From: Maribacter sp. | GTDB lineage: Bacteria > Bacteroidota > Bacteroidia > Flavobacteriales > Flavobacteriaceae | DNA length: 14,338 bases | Reading direction: 5' to 3' | Assembly: GCA_018679695.1 (NCBI GenBank) | Contig: JAHHKH010000068.1 | Location: 1-14,338 of the forward strand | Shown: positions 1 through 6,473 of the stretch, one piece after another | Layout of the letters: every line of letters begins with the position of its first letter | Position numbering within the stretch: the stretch's first letter is position 1 | Translations under genes and position numbers: made by a program | Notes under the pieces: generated by a model | The model's database searches: none | What the model was told of the DNA's origin: nothing | What the model saw: the letters and a program-made list of their open reading frames with translations, nothing else

Positions 1-273
1 CCCTTGATCAAGGCGTACGAAGAAAAAGACTGGAGCAATTTATTGGATTCAAGGACAGCCCCCATTGACCTTTCATTGTCCTATATCAGGGCATTGCATG
101 CCAAATTGGTTTTTCTATTGAAGGGGCTCGACAAAGAAGACCTGGAACGATTTTATGTTCATCCCGATGGCAATGAAAAGGTATCAGTGAAAGAGAATAT
201 TGGGAAATATGCCTGGCATAGTCAGCATCATTGCGCACATATACGAGGTTTACTTATTCGGAAGGGATGGTGA
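1..273 (+). CDS. YfiT/DinB-superfamily metal-binding protein, C-terminal part
   Basis: This is the 3' part of a gene that enters from the left edge. The reading frame is open from base 1, so the TTG at 4-6 is very unlikely to be the true start. The roughly 90 visible codons match the second half of the YfiT/BstA branch of the DinB superfamily, whose full length is about 170-180 residues. Recognisable elements are a KAYEEKDW segment, a run of predicted helix, and the C-terminal YAWHSQHHCAHI motif. In this family the His residues of that motif, with one from the missing N-terminal half, bind a divalent metal (Zn or Ni). Relatives are annotated as putative metal-dependent hydrolases, and some act as bacillithiol S-transferases; which activity applies here cannot be told. 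The gene ends 24 bases before the convergent cupin gene, with no obvious terminator between them. Confidence 0.8.
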   Translation, partial: PLIKAYEEKDWSNLLDSRTAPIDLSLSYIRALHAKLVFLLKGLDKEDLERFYVHPDGNEKVSVKENIGKYAWHSQHHCAHIRGLLIRKGW

Positions 274-297
274 CACTAATTCAGGTGGTTGTGGATT

Positions 298-618
298 CTA
301 TTGCTTTTCACCGCCCTCTGGGCCGTAAAAAATCACCCAGGTAGCAAAATCATCGGTAAAATTTTCAAAACGATGTTTATCTCCTGCCGCTACGAATAGA
401 AAATCACCTTGTTCAAAAGTGGTTCTATTACCATCATTCAAAAATTCGCCACTTCCCGAAATAACTATGTAAACTTCATCACGGGAGTGCGGTTGTTGTA
501 GATCTATTTTTTCAGGTTTGTAAACTTCAACTACCAAAGTACCATGTTCGAAAAAAGTCTTGAATGGGGATTCATGTGCCGAAAGCAGTTTCAATGCCTC
601 ACTTTTATCAATTTTCAT
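298..618 (-). CDS. small single-domain cupin protein
   Basis: A 106-residue single-domain cupin, a typical length for a stand-alone barrel. Cupin motif 1 is visible around residues 44-57 (PHSRDEVYIVISGSG), with likely metal ligands His44 and Glu48. The second His of the classical HxH is Arg46, so the metal site is not the full four-ligand set. Motif 2 lies around residues 71-87 (GDFLFVAAGDKHRFENF), with His82 as the remaining ligand. No signal peptide or membrane segment is present, so it should be cytoplasmic. The start codon lies 19 bases after the stop of the upstream thioredoxin-fold gene on the same strand, which suggests one transcript. Cupins of this size range from sugar or dioxygenase-type enzymes to ligand-binding proteins, so no substrate can be assigned. 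Confidence 0.8.
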   Translation of the reverse strand: MKIDKSEALKLLSAHESPFKTFFEHGTLVVEVYKPEKIDLQQPHSRDEVYIVISGSGEFLNDGNRTTFEQGDFLFVAAGDKHRFENFTDDFATWVIFYGPEGGEKQ

Positions 619-637
619 AATTGCATGTTATTGAGTG

Positions 638-1198
638 TCATGCATTGATCCATTTAATATTACAGCCAATACTAGGCTTTTGATCAGGATCAATATCATC
701 GCCCTTGAGCAATGCATCAATGGCACTTCGCAGATCCCTGCCCGAAACGGGAATTCCATTGCCGGGACGGGAGTCATCCAATTGACCTCTATAGACGAGA
801 AGTTGACGCTTGTCGAATAGATAAAAATCGGGTGTACATGCAGCATCATAAGCTTTAGCAACTTCCTGCGTTTCATCATAGAGATAAGGGAAAGTGTATT
901 CTAATTCCAGGGCGGTTTGCTTCATTAAATGGGGTGCATCTTGGGGATAATTAACAATATCATTGCTAGAAATGGCGATAAACGCAATTCCTTTGTTTAG
1001 GTACTCCTTGGCCATTTCTACAATCTTGGGATTTACATGTATTACGAATGGGCAATGGTTGCATATAAACATTATGACCGTACCCATTTCACCTTTCAAA
1101 GAATCAAGTGTAACGATTTTATCGGATACTGTATCCAATAATCCAAAAGCTGGCGCCTTAGTCCCTAGGGGTAGCATGTTGCTTGGTGTTCGTGCCAT
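638..1198 (-). CDS. thioredoxin-fold, peroxiredoxin-like family protein
   Basis: A 186-residue protein with an AhpC/TSA-type thioredoxin fold. The N-terminus (TPSNMLPLGTKAPAF) matches the normal start of the PRX-like-1 group and supports the ATG at 1198. The redox motif is Cys46-Asn-His-Cys49 followed by Pro-Phe, at the usual position after the second strand (VIMFICNHCPF). Cys121-Thr-Pro123 precedes strand DFYLF and supplies the cis-Pro loop. A C-terminal GCNIKW motif carries Cys179, a feature I associate with this subfamily. No signal peptide is seen, so a cytoplasmic thiol reductase or peroxidase-like role is likely, but the substrate is unknown. It is the upstream gene of a two-gene unit with the cupin. 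Its 5' flank abuts a csaA remnant, so this side of the gene may mark an old rearrangement junction. Confidence 0.85.
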   Translation of the reverse strand: MARTPSNMLPLGTKAPAFGLLDTVSDKIVTLDSLKGEMGTVIMFICNHCPFVIHVNPKIVEMAKEYLNKGIAFIAISSNDIVNYPQDAPHLMKQTALELEYTFPYLYDETQEVAKAYDAACTPDFYLFDKRQLLVYRGQLDDSRPGNGIPVSGRDLRSAIDALLKGDDIDPDQKPSIGCNIKWINA

Positions 1199-1278
1199 GG
1201 TATGTATAGTGGATTTTAAGCTAAAGTTAAAAGTAATTCACCAATTCTTTGTAATCCGATCTACTATTTTTAAATTAG

Positions 1279-1443
1279 GCGGAAGACCTTTTGGGCAAAC
1301 AAGTGATCGCCGTAATACATTTCCCAAAAAAACAAATTGCGAATTTCATGAGTGAATGTTTTATATTAGGGGCAGTAGCGAAGAAGGATATCGTATTGTT
1401 ACAACCGGGATCCGCTGTTGCAAACGGACTAAAAATATCCTGA
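1279..1443 (+). pseudogene. csaA: csaA-type tRNA-binding protein, 3' remnant
   Basis: Translating from 1279 gives 54 codons and a TGA at 1441-1443. The peptide has the hallmarks of the C-terminal half of CsaA and the related EMAP-II/MetRS tRNA-binding fold: EDLLGKQVIAVIHFPKKQIA, then FMSECFILGAV, then DIVLLQPG and the terminal ANGLKIS. Intact CsaA is about 110 residues. The N-terminal half (family pattern WEDFxKVDIRVGTI and KSSAQITKLY) is absent, because a TAG closes the frame at 1276-1278 and the intact thioredoxin-fold gene begins at 1198 on the other strand. A short out-of-frame STIFKL at 1260-1277 might be a frameshifted trace of QITKL, but this is weak. A truncated protein from GTG 1303 or ATG 1348 is possible but would lack half the OB fold. 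The remnant ends 4 bases before the symporter start, so it was probably once the upstream gene of that operon. Confidence 0.75.
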
Positions 1444-1447
1444 CCCT

Positions 1448-2371
1448 TTGACCGAGACCATACTTGATACCATCCAGATTAACTTCAGTAGTCAGGCGCT
1501 TTGGGTGATGAACATTGCGTTGGCATTGGTCATGTTCGGAATAGCCCTCGAAATTTCGATTAATGATTTTAAACGATTGGCTCAAAACCCAAAACCTGTT
1601 TTCACGGGCGTTTTTAGTCAGTTTTTATTGTTGCCGGCAGTAACATTTTTGTTGGTTTGGATTACAGAACCAATTCCCAGCATCGCATTGGGTATGTTCA
1701 TGGTTGCAGCCTGCCCTGGTGGTAATATATCCAATTTTATAACGCATATGGCTAAAGGAAATTCCGCGTTATCTGTAAGCCTAACAGCAATAGCAACTTT
1801 ACTGGCGGTGATCATGACCCCACTGAACCTCCAATTTTGGGGTTCTATGTATGGTCCAACGGCCATAATTTTGAAGGACATAGCGATATCACCATTTGAA
1901 ATGGTCAAACTTGTGTCCTTATTACTTGCCTTTCCCTTGGTTCTGGGAATGTGGGTAAATCACAGCAGGCCTATCTTGGCTAAGAAAATGGCCAAAGTTT
2001 TGAAATTGGCCTCATTGATTTTCTTTATTTCTTTGATATTCCTCGCCCTGTATAACAATCGTGAAATTTTTATGGATTATGTATTTTACGTCTTTTGGAT
2101 CGTAGTCATCCATAATCTTATGGCTTTCACAACGGGTTTTTCAATTGCGAAACTATTGCGGTTATCACCAAGGGATGTACGGTCAATTACCATTGAAACC
2201 GGAATCCAAAATTCTGGTTTGGGATTATTGTTGATCTTTACATTTTTTGAAGGATTGGGAGGTATGGCCCTATTAGCGGCATTCTGGGGCATTTGGCATT
2301 TGGTCTCAGGCTTGGTGCTTTCAGGCTTCTGGGGTTATAGACCCATTAAGAAAGAGGAATTGGCTTCATGA
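1448..2371 (+). CDS. BASS-family sodium-dependent symporter (SBF-like)
   Basis: A 307-residue inner-membrane transporter of the bile acid:sodium symporter family, with about 9-10 hydrophobic segments. In the discontinuous helix 4 the motif ACPGGNISNF carries Ser95 and Asn96, followed by Ser109 and Thr113 in GNSALSVSLTA. In helix 9 ETGIQNSGLGL carries Glu250 and Gln254. By recall of the bacterial ASBT structures these positions correspond to the two sodium sites, so sodium coupling should be intact. The substrate is unknown; bacterial members carry bile acids, pantoate, keto acids and other organic anions. The start is a TTG: an in-frame TAA lies at 1430-1432, no ATG occurs before Met21 at 1508, and residues 1-20 look like family sequence (MNIALALVMFGIALE follows). 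Its last codons overlap the acyltransferase start by four bases (ATGA), so the two are translationally coupled. Confidence 0.88.
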   Translation: MTETILDTIQINFSSQALWVMNIALALVMFGIALEISINDFKRLAQNPKPVFTGVFSQFLLLPAVTFLLVWITEPIPSIALGMFMVAACPGGNISNFITHMAKGNSALSVSLTAIATLLAVIMTPLNLQFWGSMYGPTAIILKDIAISPFEMVKLVSLLLAFPLVLGMWVNHSRPILAKKMAKVLKLASLIFFISLIFLALYNNREIFMDYVFYVFWIVVIHNLMAFTTGFSIAKLLRLSPRDVRSITIETGIQNSGLGLLLIFTFFEGLGGMALLAAFWGIWHLVSGLVLSGFWGYRPIKKEELAS

Positions 2372-3438
2372 AATCAGGATATAGTATTGTAAAACTTTGG
2401 CTCAGGACCGGCTTGTTTTTCTATTATACGAAAATCAAGGTTTTTGGAAAGGAGAATATACCAAAAGGAAAGCCATTAATGGTATTGGCCAACCATCAGA
2501 ATGCGTTAATGGACCCTTTGATGATTGCCATGAACTGTGGGGTTAAACCTTTTTTTTTAGCTCGTTCCGATTTGTTTAAAAATCCACTTGTAAGCAAGTT
2601 TTTGCGCTATTTGCAAATGATCCCGATATACAGGTTTAGGGATGGTAGGGATACCTTGAAGAACAATCCGGCAATATTTAAAAAGTGCGGGGACTTACTC
2701 ATCAAGGGAGAAACAATAATGCTTTTTCCAGAGGGTAATCATGGTATTCGAAGAAGGGTTAGGTGGCCAATGCGATATGGTTTTGTAAGAATGCTTTTCA
2801 GCGCTTTGGAAAAAGAACCCGACCTTGATATTCGTATACTGCCCATAGGATTGAATTATCTGAATGCTGAAGGCTTTCCTGACAGTGTTTCAATGTATAT
2901 AGGAAAGGATTTTTCGGTTCAGGATTATTACGATCCAAATGATCTGCCTGCTACCGAGAGTAAATTGAAAGATGAAATCTATGAAAGGTTAAAAGAACTC
3001 ACCACGCATATACCTGATGAGGAAACCTATGACCGTGTCATTGCGCATTTAGATAATAAAAAGGTCGATTATTTAAAACCTGAATCGGTGAATAAGATCA
3101 TCAAAGATATTGATCCAACAGTTATTGCAATACCGGTTTCAAGCAGCGGAAGCTCGATTTCTGGACTGCTGAATATCCTATTCAACCTTATCAATTTTCC
3201 TATTGTCCTACTTTGGAATAAGAGGATAAAAACTATTGGACTCGATATTGAATTCAGGACGACTTTACGGTTTGCGATGGGATTGATACTTTTTCCCATC
3301 TATTATTTATTGCTTTATCTGGTCTTTGGATATATGTTGGGCCAAGACATAGCACTTACTATTTTCCTGGCCCATGTTTTCTTCAATTTTTTATATGTGA
3401 AGTTGGGAAGGTTTACATCATCTTACCAAAAAATATAG
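2368..3438 (+). CDS. 1-acylglycerol-3-phosphate acyltransferase-like (LPLAT) protein
   Basis: A 356-residue membrane-associated acyltransferase of the PlsC/LPLAT superfamily. The catalytic motif is ANHQNALMDP, with His43 and Asp49 spaced as HX5D, the variant seen in many Bacteroidota and GPAT-like members rather than the classical HX4D. The acyl-acceptor motif FPEGNHG lies at 120-126, and LPIGLNY at 158-164 corresponds to block IV. It should transfer an acyl chain to a lysophospholipid or glycerol phosphate on the inner face of the cytoplasmic membrane. The C-terminal third, beyond the catalytic domain, has hydrophobic segments near residues 275-290 and 310-350 that probably anchor it. The start overlaps the symporter stop (ATGA). 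The 3' end overlaps the convergent M14 gene by 26 bases. The exact substrate is unknown, and it need not be the housekeeping PlsC. Confidence 0.87.
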   Translation: MKSGYSIVKLWLRTGLFFYYTKIKVFGKENIPKGKPLMVLANHQNALMDPLMIAMNCGVKPFFLARSDLFKNPLVSKFLRYLQMIPIYRFRDGRDTLKNNPAIFKKCGDLLIKGETIMLFPEGNHGIRRRVRWPMRYGFVRMLFSALEKEPDLDIRILPIGLNYLNAEGFPDSVSMYIGKDFSVQDYYDPNDLPATESKLKDEIYERLKELTTHIPDEETYDRVIAHLDNKKVDYLKPESVNKIIKDIDPTVIAIPVSSSGSSISGLLNILFNLINFPIVLLWNKRIKTIGLDIEFRTTLRFAMGLILFPIYYLLLYLVFGYMLGQDIALTIFLAHVFFNFLYVKLGRFTSSYQKI

Positions 3439-5944
3439 CATTCATCAATAACTTGTTCGTACCATACCAGAAGGCTCTAAAATTGGTGTTGTCTGTAAAT
3501 ACAATTACGCGACCTTTACCAACTTTTTTTACTTGAAAGGGAACAGAACCTTTCATAAGCTCCAAATTTTCCTCGGATATATAACCGCTCAATAAAGGAT
3601 TATCGGTATACTGTATGGGATTGTTGAAGCTATTCTTATCAGGTTCTATATAAACATTGGTATTTCTGAACAAGGCAATTTTATCATTTTTATAGCCATA
3701 ATTTATGGGGTGTGTGAGATCTAGTTTAGCCTCAAAAATTGCTCCGCCCGTAACTTGTGCCCCACTAAAATCACCCTTTTTATCAAATGGGATATTCTTT
3801 GCAACCAAGGTGTCTTTCTTGAACTTCAACTCAATGATTTCATTCTTGTTCAGCCATTCTGCAATATTTCGGTATCCAATAAGGGTCCCCCCATCTTTAA
3901 CCCATTCCTTTATTTTTTCAGCATATTTTTTGTTGATTCCATTTCCACCTCTTGAGCTTGTGCTAGGAATAATCAAATCAGAATATTTGCTCAGATCTAC
4001 ACTACTAAAATAGGCTATATCCAATTTTGTTAATTGCATATTATAGCGTGTATCCAACAAATGCCAGATTTCGCCAGCGTCATAAGAACGTATTCCTTTA
4101 CCTACCAATATAGCGACCTTCTGTTTTTTGATAGGGTCAAAATCATTGCTACCCAGATCAATACCCTTAGTAAGTCCCGTATTTACCGAAGTTATGTGAA
4201 GCTTACTTTCAAGTGCTACCTCCTTAAGAAAGGCATATAATTCATCAGTGTTCAGATCTTGATTCTGTACCGGAATCATGATGGTGCCATAACCATACTG
4301 TTTGCCGGACAAACTAAAGGGTGACTTTGCCACTTTCGCCCTTAACCCCTTTTCAACTATTTTATTTAGGGCTTTTGGTGTATAATATTCATTCCATTCA
4401 AATAAATAGGCGTAGTTACTCTTTCCACTGACCGTACCTGATAATGAAGGAAATTCAATAATCTCCGTGCCCGCGTTCGCCAAGGAGCTTTGCTCTGTAT
4501 AGTCCACGTTGAACGCCAATGGGAAAGTCCATGCCGATATATCATAAAAAAGACTATCTGTAAAGGTGGTTCGCTTTTCGAACATGGCTTTTATGAGGCG
4601 GTGGTTTTTCTGGTCCAGGGGTACTAAATAGCTATTCTCCTTTTTGTAGTTCTTACCACCAATATTGGCATCACTGGCCAATTCATGGAATTTTATCTTA
4701 TGCCTATTCAAGATTTCCGCAAGGTGCCAGGCTTTGGCCGCATCTTTGCTATCCCCAAAAACAATCGATTTTGTTTTGCTTTTGGAAGCTTCAGACCTCA
4801 TATTTTTATAAAAATCCCGCTGATAGTCAAGGATCTTAACACGCATATTTTGGGCAGCTTCAATAGTTGACAAGGCTGTTGTAAACTGATTGCGAATCGT
4901 AAATGGGAAAGTCAATAGTCCGTTTTCGGTTTCCTGTACATGTCCTCTTGAACTCCCCTGCTCAAACAAAATACCGATACTGCCATTCACATCCGGGAAA
5001 GTTGAACCTTTACCATAGTAATAATCGTCGTAATTTTCTTCGGAGTAATATAAGGAGCCAATTTTATCCAATGCTTTAGCATGGTAGGTACCGATTTCAG
5101 CGGTCAACTCCTGGTTCATTTTTGGTGTCAACGGATGTACTCGGGTGGGCTCGCCGGGTTGAAAAAAGAAGGTGGAATTGGTGCCCATTTCGTGATGGTC
5201 TGTGAGTATATTGGGCAACCATTTATGAAAACTTTTGATACGCGCCCTGCTTTCAGGGAGTTGTACGGGAAGCCAATCACGGTTCATGTCGAACCAATAG
5301 TGGTTGGTTCGTCCTCCTGGCCATACTTCATGGTATTCCCTTTCATTGTTGTCAGCCACTAAATTGATACTCTTATTGGTGTTTGCCCAATAGGCAAAAC
5401 GTTGCAATCCATCTGGGTTAAAAGAGGGATCCATCAAGATCACTAAATTGTTCAAAAGCGCATCGATTTCCGGGCCTTGGGCAGCAGCTAGATAATAAGC
5501 GTATGCCAAACCCGAATTGGCACCACTTGGCTCATTACCATGAATAGAGAAGCCCTGGTATACAACGATGGGCATTGCTTCCGTTGATAAGGTACCAGCT
5601 CCATTTTCAGTAAGGGCAACATGTTCCTGCCGAATTGTTTCCAAGTTCAAATGGTTTTCTGGGGATGTAATTGTCAATAACAAAATAGGTCGCCCCTCGA
5701 AAGTCTCACCACGGGTTTCTATTGTTATCCTATCACTTCTTTCGGCAAGGGTTTGCATATAGAATACTAACTTATCGTGAGTAACATGCCATTCACCAAC
5801 TTCATGTCCTATCACCTCTTTGGGTGTGGGTATGCTTTTATCATAAGTAATATTTTGCGGAAGATAATAGTTAAGGTCAAGGGTCTTTTGTGCTATGACA
5901 CTGAAAGAAATCAGAAGAATTGGAACTAATAGTATTTTTTTCAT
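3413..5944 (-). CDS. secreted M14-family zinc carboxypeptidase with C-terminal amidotransferase-like domain
   Basis: An 843-residue secreted metallopeptidase. Residues 1-19 form a signal peptide (KKILLVPILLISFSVIAQ) with probable cleavage after Ala18. The M14 catalytic domain spans about 45-370. Zinc ligands are His135 and Glu138 (IHGNEPSG) and a His at 250/251 (LTDHHEMGTN). NPDG at 176-179 and DMNRDW at 219-224 carry the substrate-binding Arg, and Glu328 in ILFEQGSSRG is the likely catalytic base. A second region, about 605-840, resembles the class I glutamine amidotransferase/DJ-1 fold seen at the C-terminus of large Bacteroidota M14 proteins. It includes KVAILVGKGI, a DLIIPST strand and the terminal GKGRVIVFTDNTNFRAFW. 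It should trim peptides outside the inner membrane, in the periplasm or at the surface. No Por sorting tail is evident. It is transcribed alone, downstream of the terminator of the PUR gene. Confidence 0.9.
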   Translation of the reverse strand: MKKILLVPILLISFSVIAQKTLDLNYYLPQNITYDKSIPTPKEVIGHEVGEWHVTHDKLVFYMQTLAERSDRITIETRGETFEGRPILLLTITSPENHLNLETIRQEHVALTENGAGTLSTEAMPIVVYQGFSIHGNEPSGANSGLAYAYYLAAAQGPEIDALLNNLVILMDPSFNPDGLQRFAYWANTNKSINLVADNNEREYHEVWPGGRTNHYWFDMNRDWLPVQLPESRARIKSFHKWLPNILTDHHEMGTNSTFFFQPGEPTRVHPLTPKMNQELTAEIGTYHAKALDKIGSLYYSEENYDDYYYGKGSTFPDVNGSIGILFEQGSSRGHVQETENGLLTFPFTIRNQFTTALSTIEAAQNMRVKILDYQRDFYKNMRSEASKSKTKSIVFGDSKDAAKAWHLAEILNRHKIKFHELASDANIGGKNYKKENSYLVPLDQKNHRLIKAMFEKRTTFTDSLFYDISAWTFPLAFNVDYTEQSSLANAGTEIIEFPSLSGTVSGKSNYAYLFEWNEYYTPKALNKIVEKGLRAKVAKSPFSLSGKQYGYGTIMIPVQNQDLNTDELYAFLKEVALESKLHITSVNTGLTKGIDLGSNDFDPIKKQKVAILVGKGIRSYDAGEIWHLLDTRYNMQLTKLDIAYFSSVDLSKYSDLIIPSTSSRGGNGINKKYAEKIKEWVKDGGTLIGYRNIAEWLNKNEIIELKFKKDTLVAKNIPFDKKGDFSGAQVTGGAIFEAKLDLTHPINYGYKNDKIALFRNTNVYIEPDKNSFNNPIQYTDNPLLSGYISEENLELMKGSVPFQVKKVGKGRVIVFTDNTNFRAFWYGTNKLLMNAIFFGKMM

Positions 5945-5973
5945 TTGGGTATGATTTAGCTAGGGTTAAAAAT

Positions 5974-6004
5974 AAAAAACGACCCAAAGAAAAGAGGGTC
6001 GTTT
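5974..6004 (-). terminator. rho-independent terminator after the PUR/DUF3276 gene
   Basis: A perfect 9-bp stem pairs AAACGACCC (5977-5985) with GGGTCGTTT (5996-6004) across a 10-base loop. Read on the minus strand, it is followed at once by a T-rich tract. It lies about 20 bases after the PUR stop codon, so it should end the ABC exporter-PUR transcript and shield the downstream M14 gene. Confidence 0.85.
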
Positions 6005-6022
6005 ACATATTTTTTTCAAATT

Positions 6023-6394
6023 TTAAATATCATCAAAATCTATATCGGTAAAGTTCTCCGGGGATTTCATTTCACCATTTTGTTGATGATCCTCTTTCTT
6101 AAAATCTTTTTGATGCCTCTCTGAAATCACCTCGGTGCCTTTTTCATCGATAATGAAATCCATCATTTCAATAACATTTTCCTTAAAGGCCGCAAAGTCT
6201 TCTTTATACAAATAGATTTTATGCTTTTTGTAATGAAACGAACCATCATCATGGGTGAATTTTTTGCTTTCAGTAATCGTTAAATAGTAATCTCCAGCTT
6301 TTGTGCTTCTTACATCAAAAAAAGAGGTTCTTCTTCCAGCACGTAATACCTTGGAGTGTATCTCTTCCTGATCAATTAATTCTCTGTCATTCAT
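6023..6394 (-). CDS. PUR-alpha-like nucleic-acid-binding protein (DUF3276)
   Basis: A 123-residue protein of the PUR family/DUF3276 found in Bacteroidota and spirochaetes. The single PUR repeat covers about residues 10-85: EIHSKVLRAGRRTSFFDVR, then DYYLTITESKKF, then DGSFHYKKHKIYLYKEDF and a helix ending in MMDFIIDEKG. The aromatic and basic strand residues are those that bind single-stranded DNA or RNA in structural relatives. Residues 93-123 are a charged, low-complexity acidic tail rich in Lys, Glu and Asp, which is probably disordered. It is cytoplasmic, with no signal sequence. The gene lies 79 bases downstream of the ABC exporter on the same strand and is closed by a strong hairpin. What it binds in vivo is unknown; a post-transcriptional or nucleoid role is inference. 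Confidence 0.9.
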   Translation of the reverse strand: MNDRELIDQEEIHSKVLRAGRRTSFFDVRSTKAGDYYLTITESKKFTHDDGSFHYKKHKIYLYKEDFAAFKENVIEMMDFIIDEKGTEVISERHQKDFKKEDHQQNGEMKSPENFTDIDFDDI

Positions 6395-6473
6395 TCTGTT
6401 AGTGTCTAATTAATAAAAAATGGGGAATTTCATTCAAAAGTGTAAAAAAAAAGCTTATTTAGCAACAATATCA

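Noticed and set aside
963..1355. Plus-strand open frame of 130 codons overlapping the thioredoxin-fold gene
   Set aside because: It is antisense to a well-supported gene for most of its length, its translation has no family features, and its 3' part is the csaA remnant read in a wrong frame.
5081..5362. Plus-strand open frame of 93 codons inside the M14 gene
   Set aside because: It is antisense to the zinc-site region of the peptidase, and its translation shows no domain or signal.
6444..6452. Run of nine A (T on the coding strand) after the ABC exporter gene as a terminator
   Set aside because: No stable stem precedes the T-run on the minus strand; AAGCTT is only a six-base palindrome. Read-through to the PUR gene seems likely.
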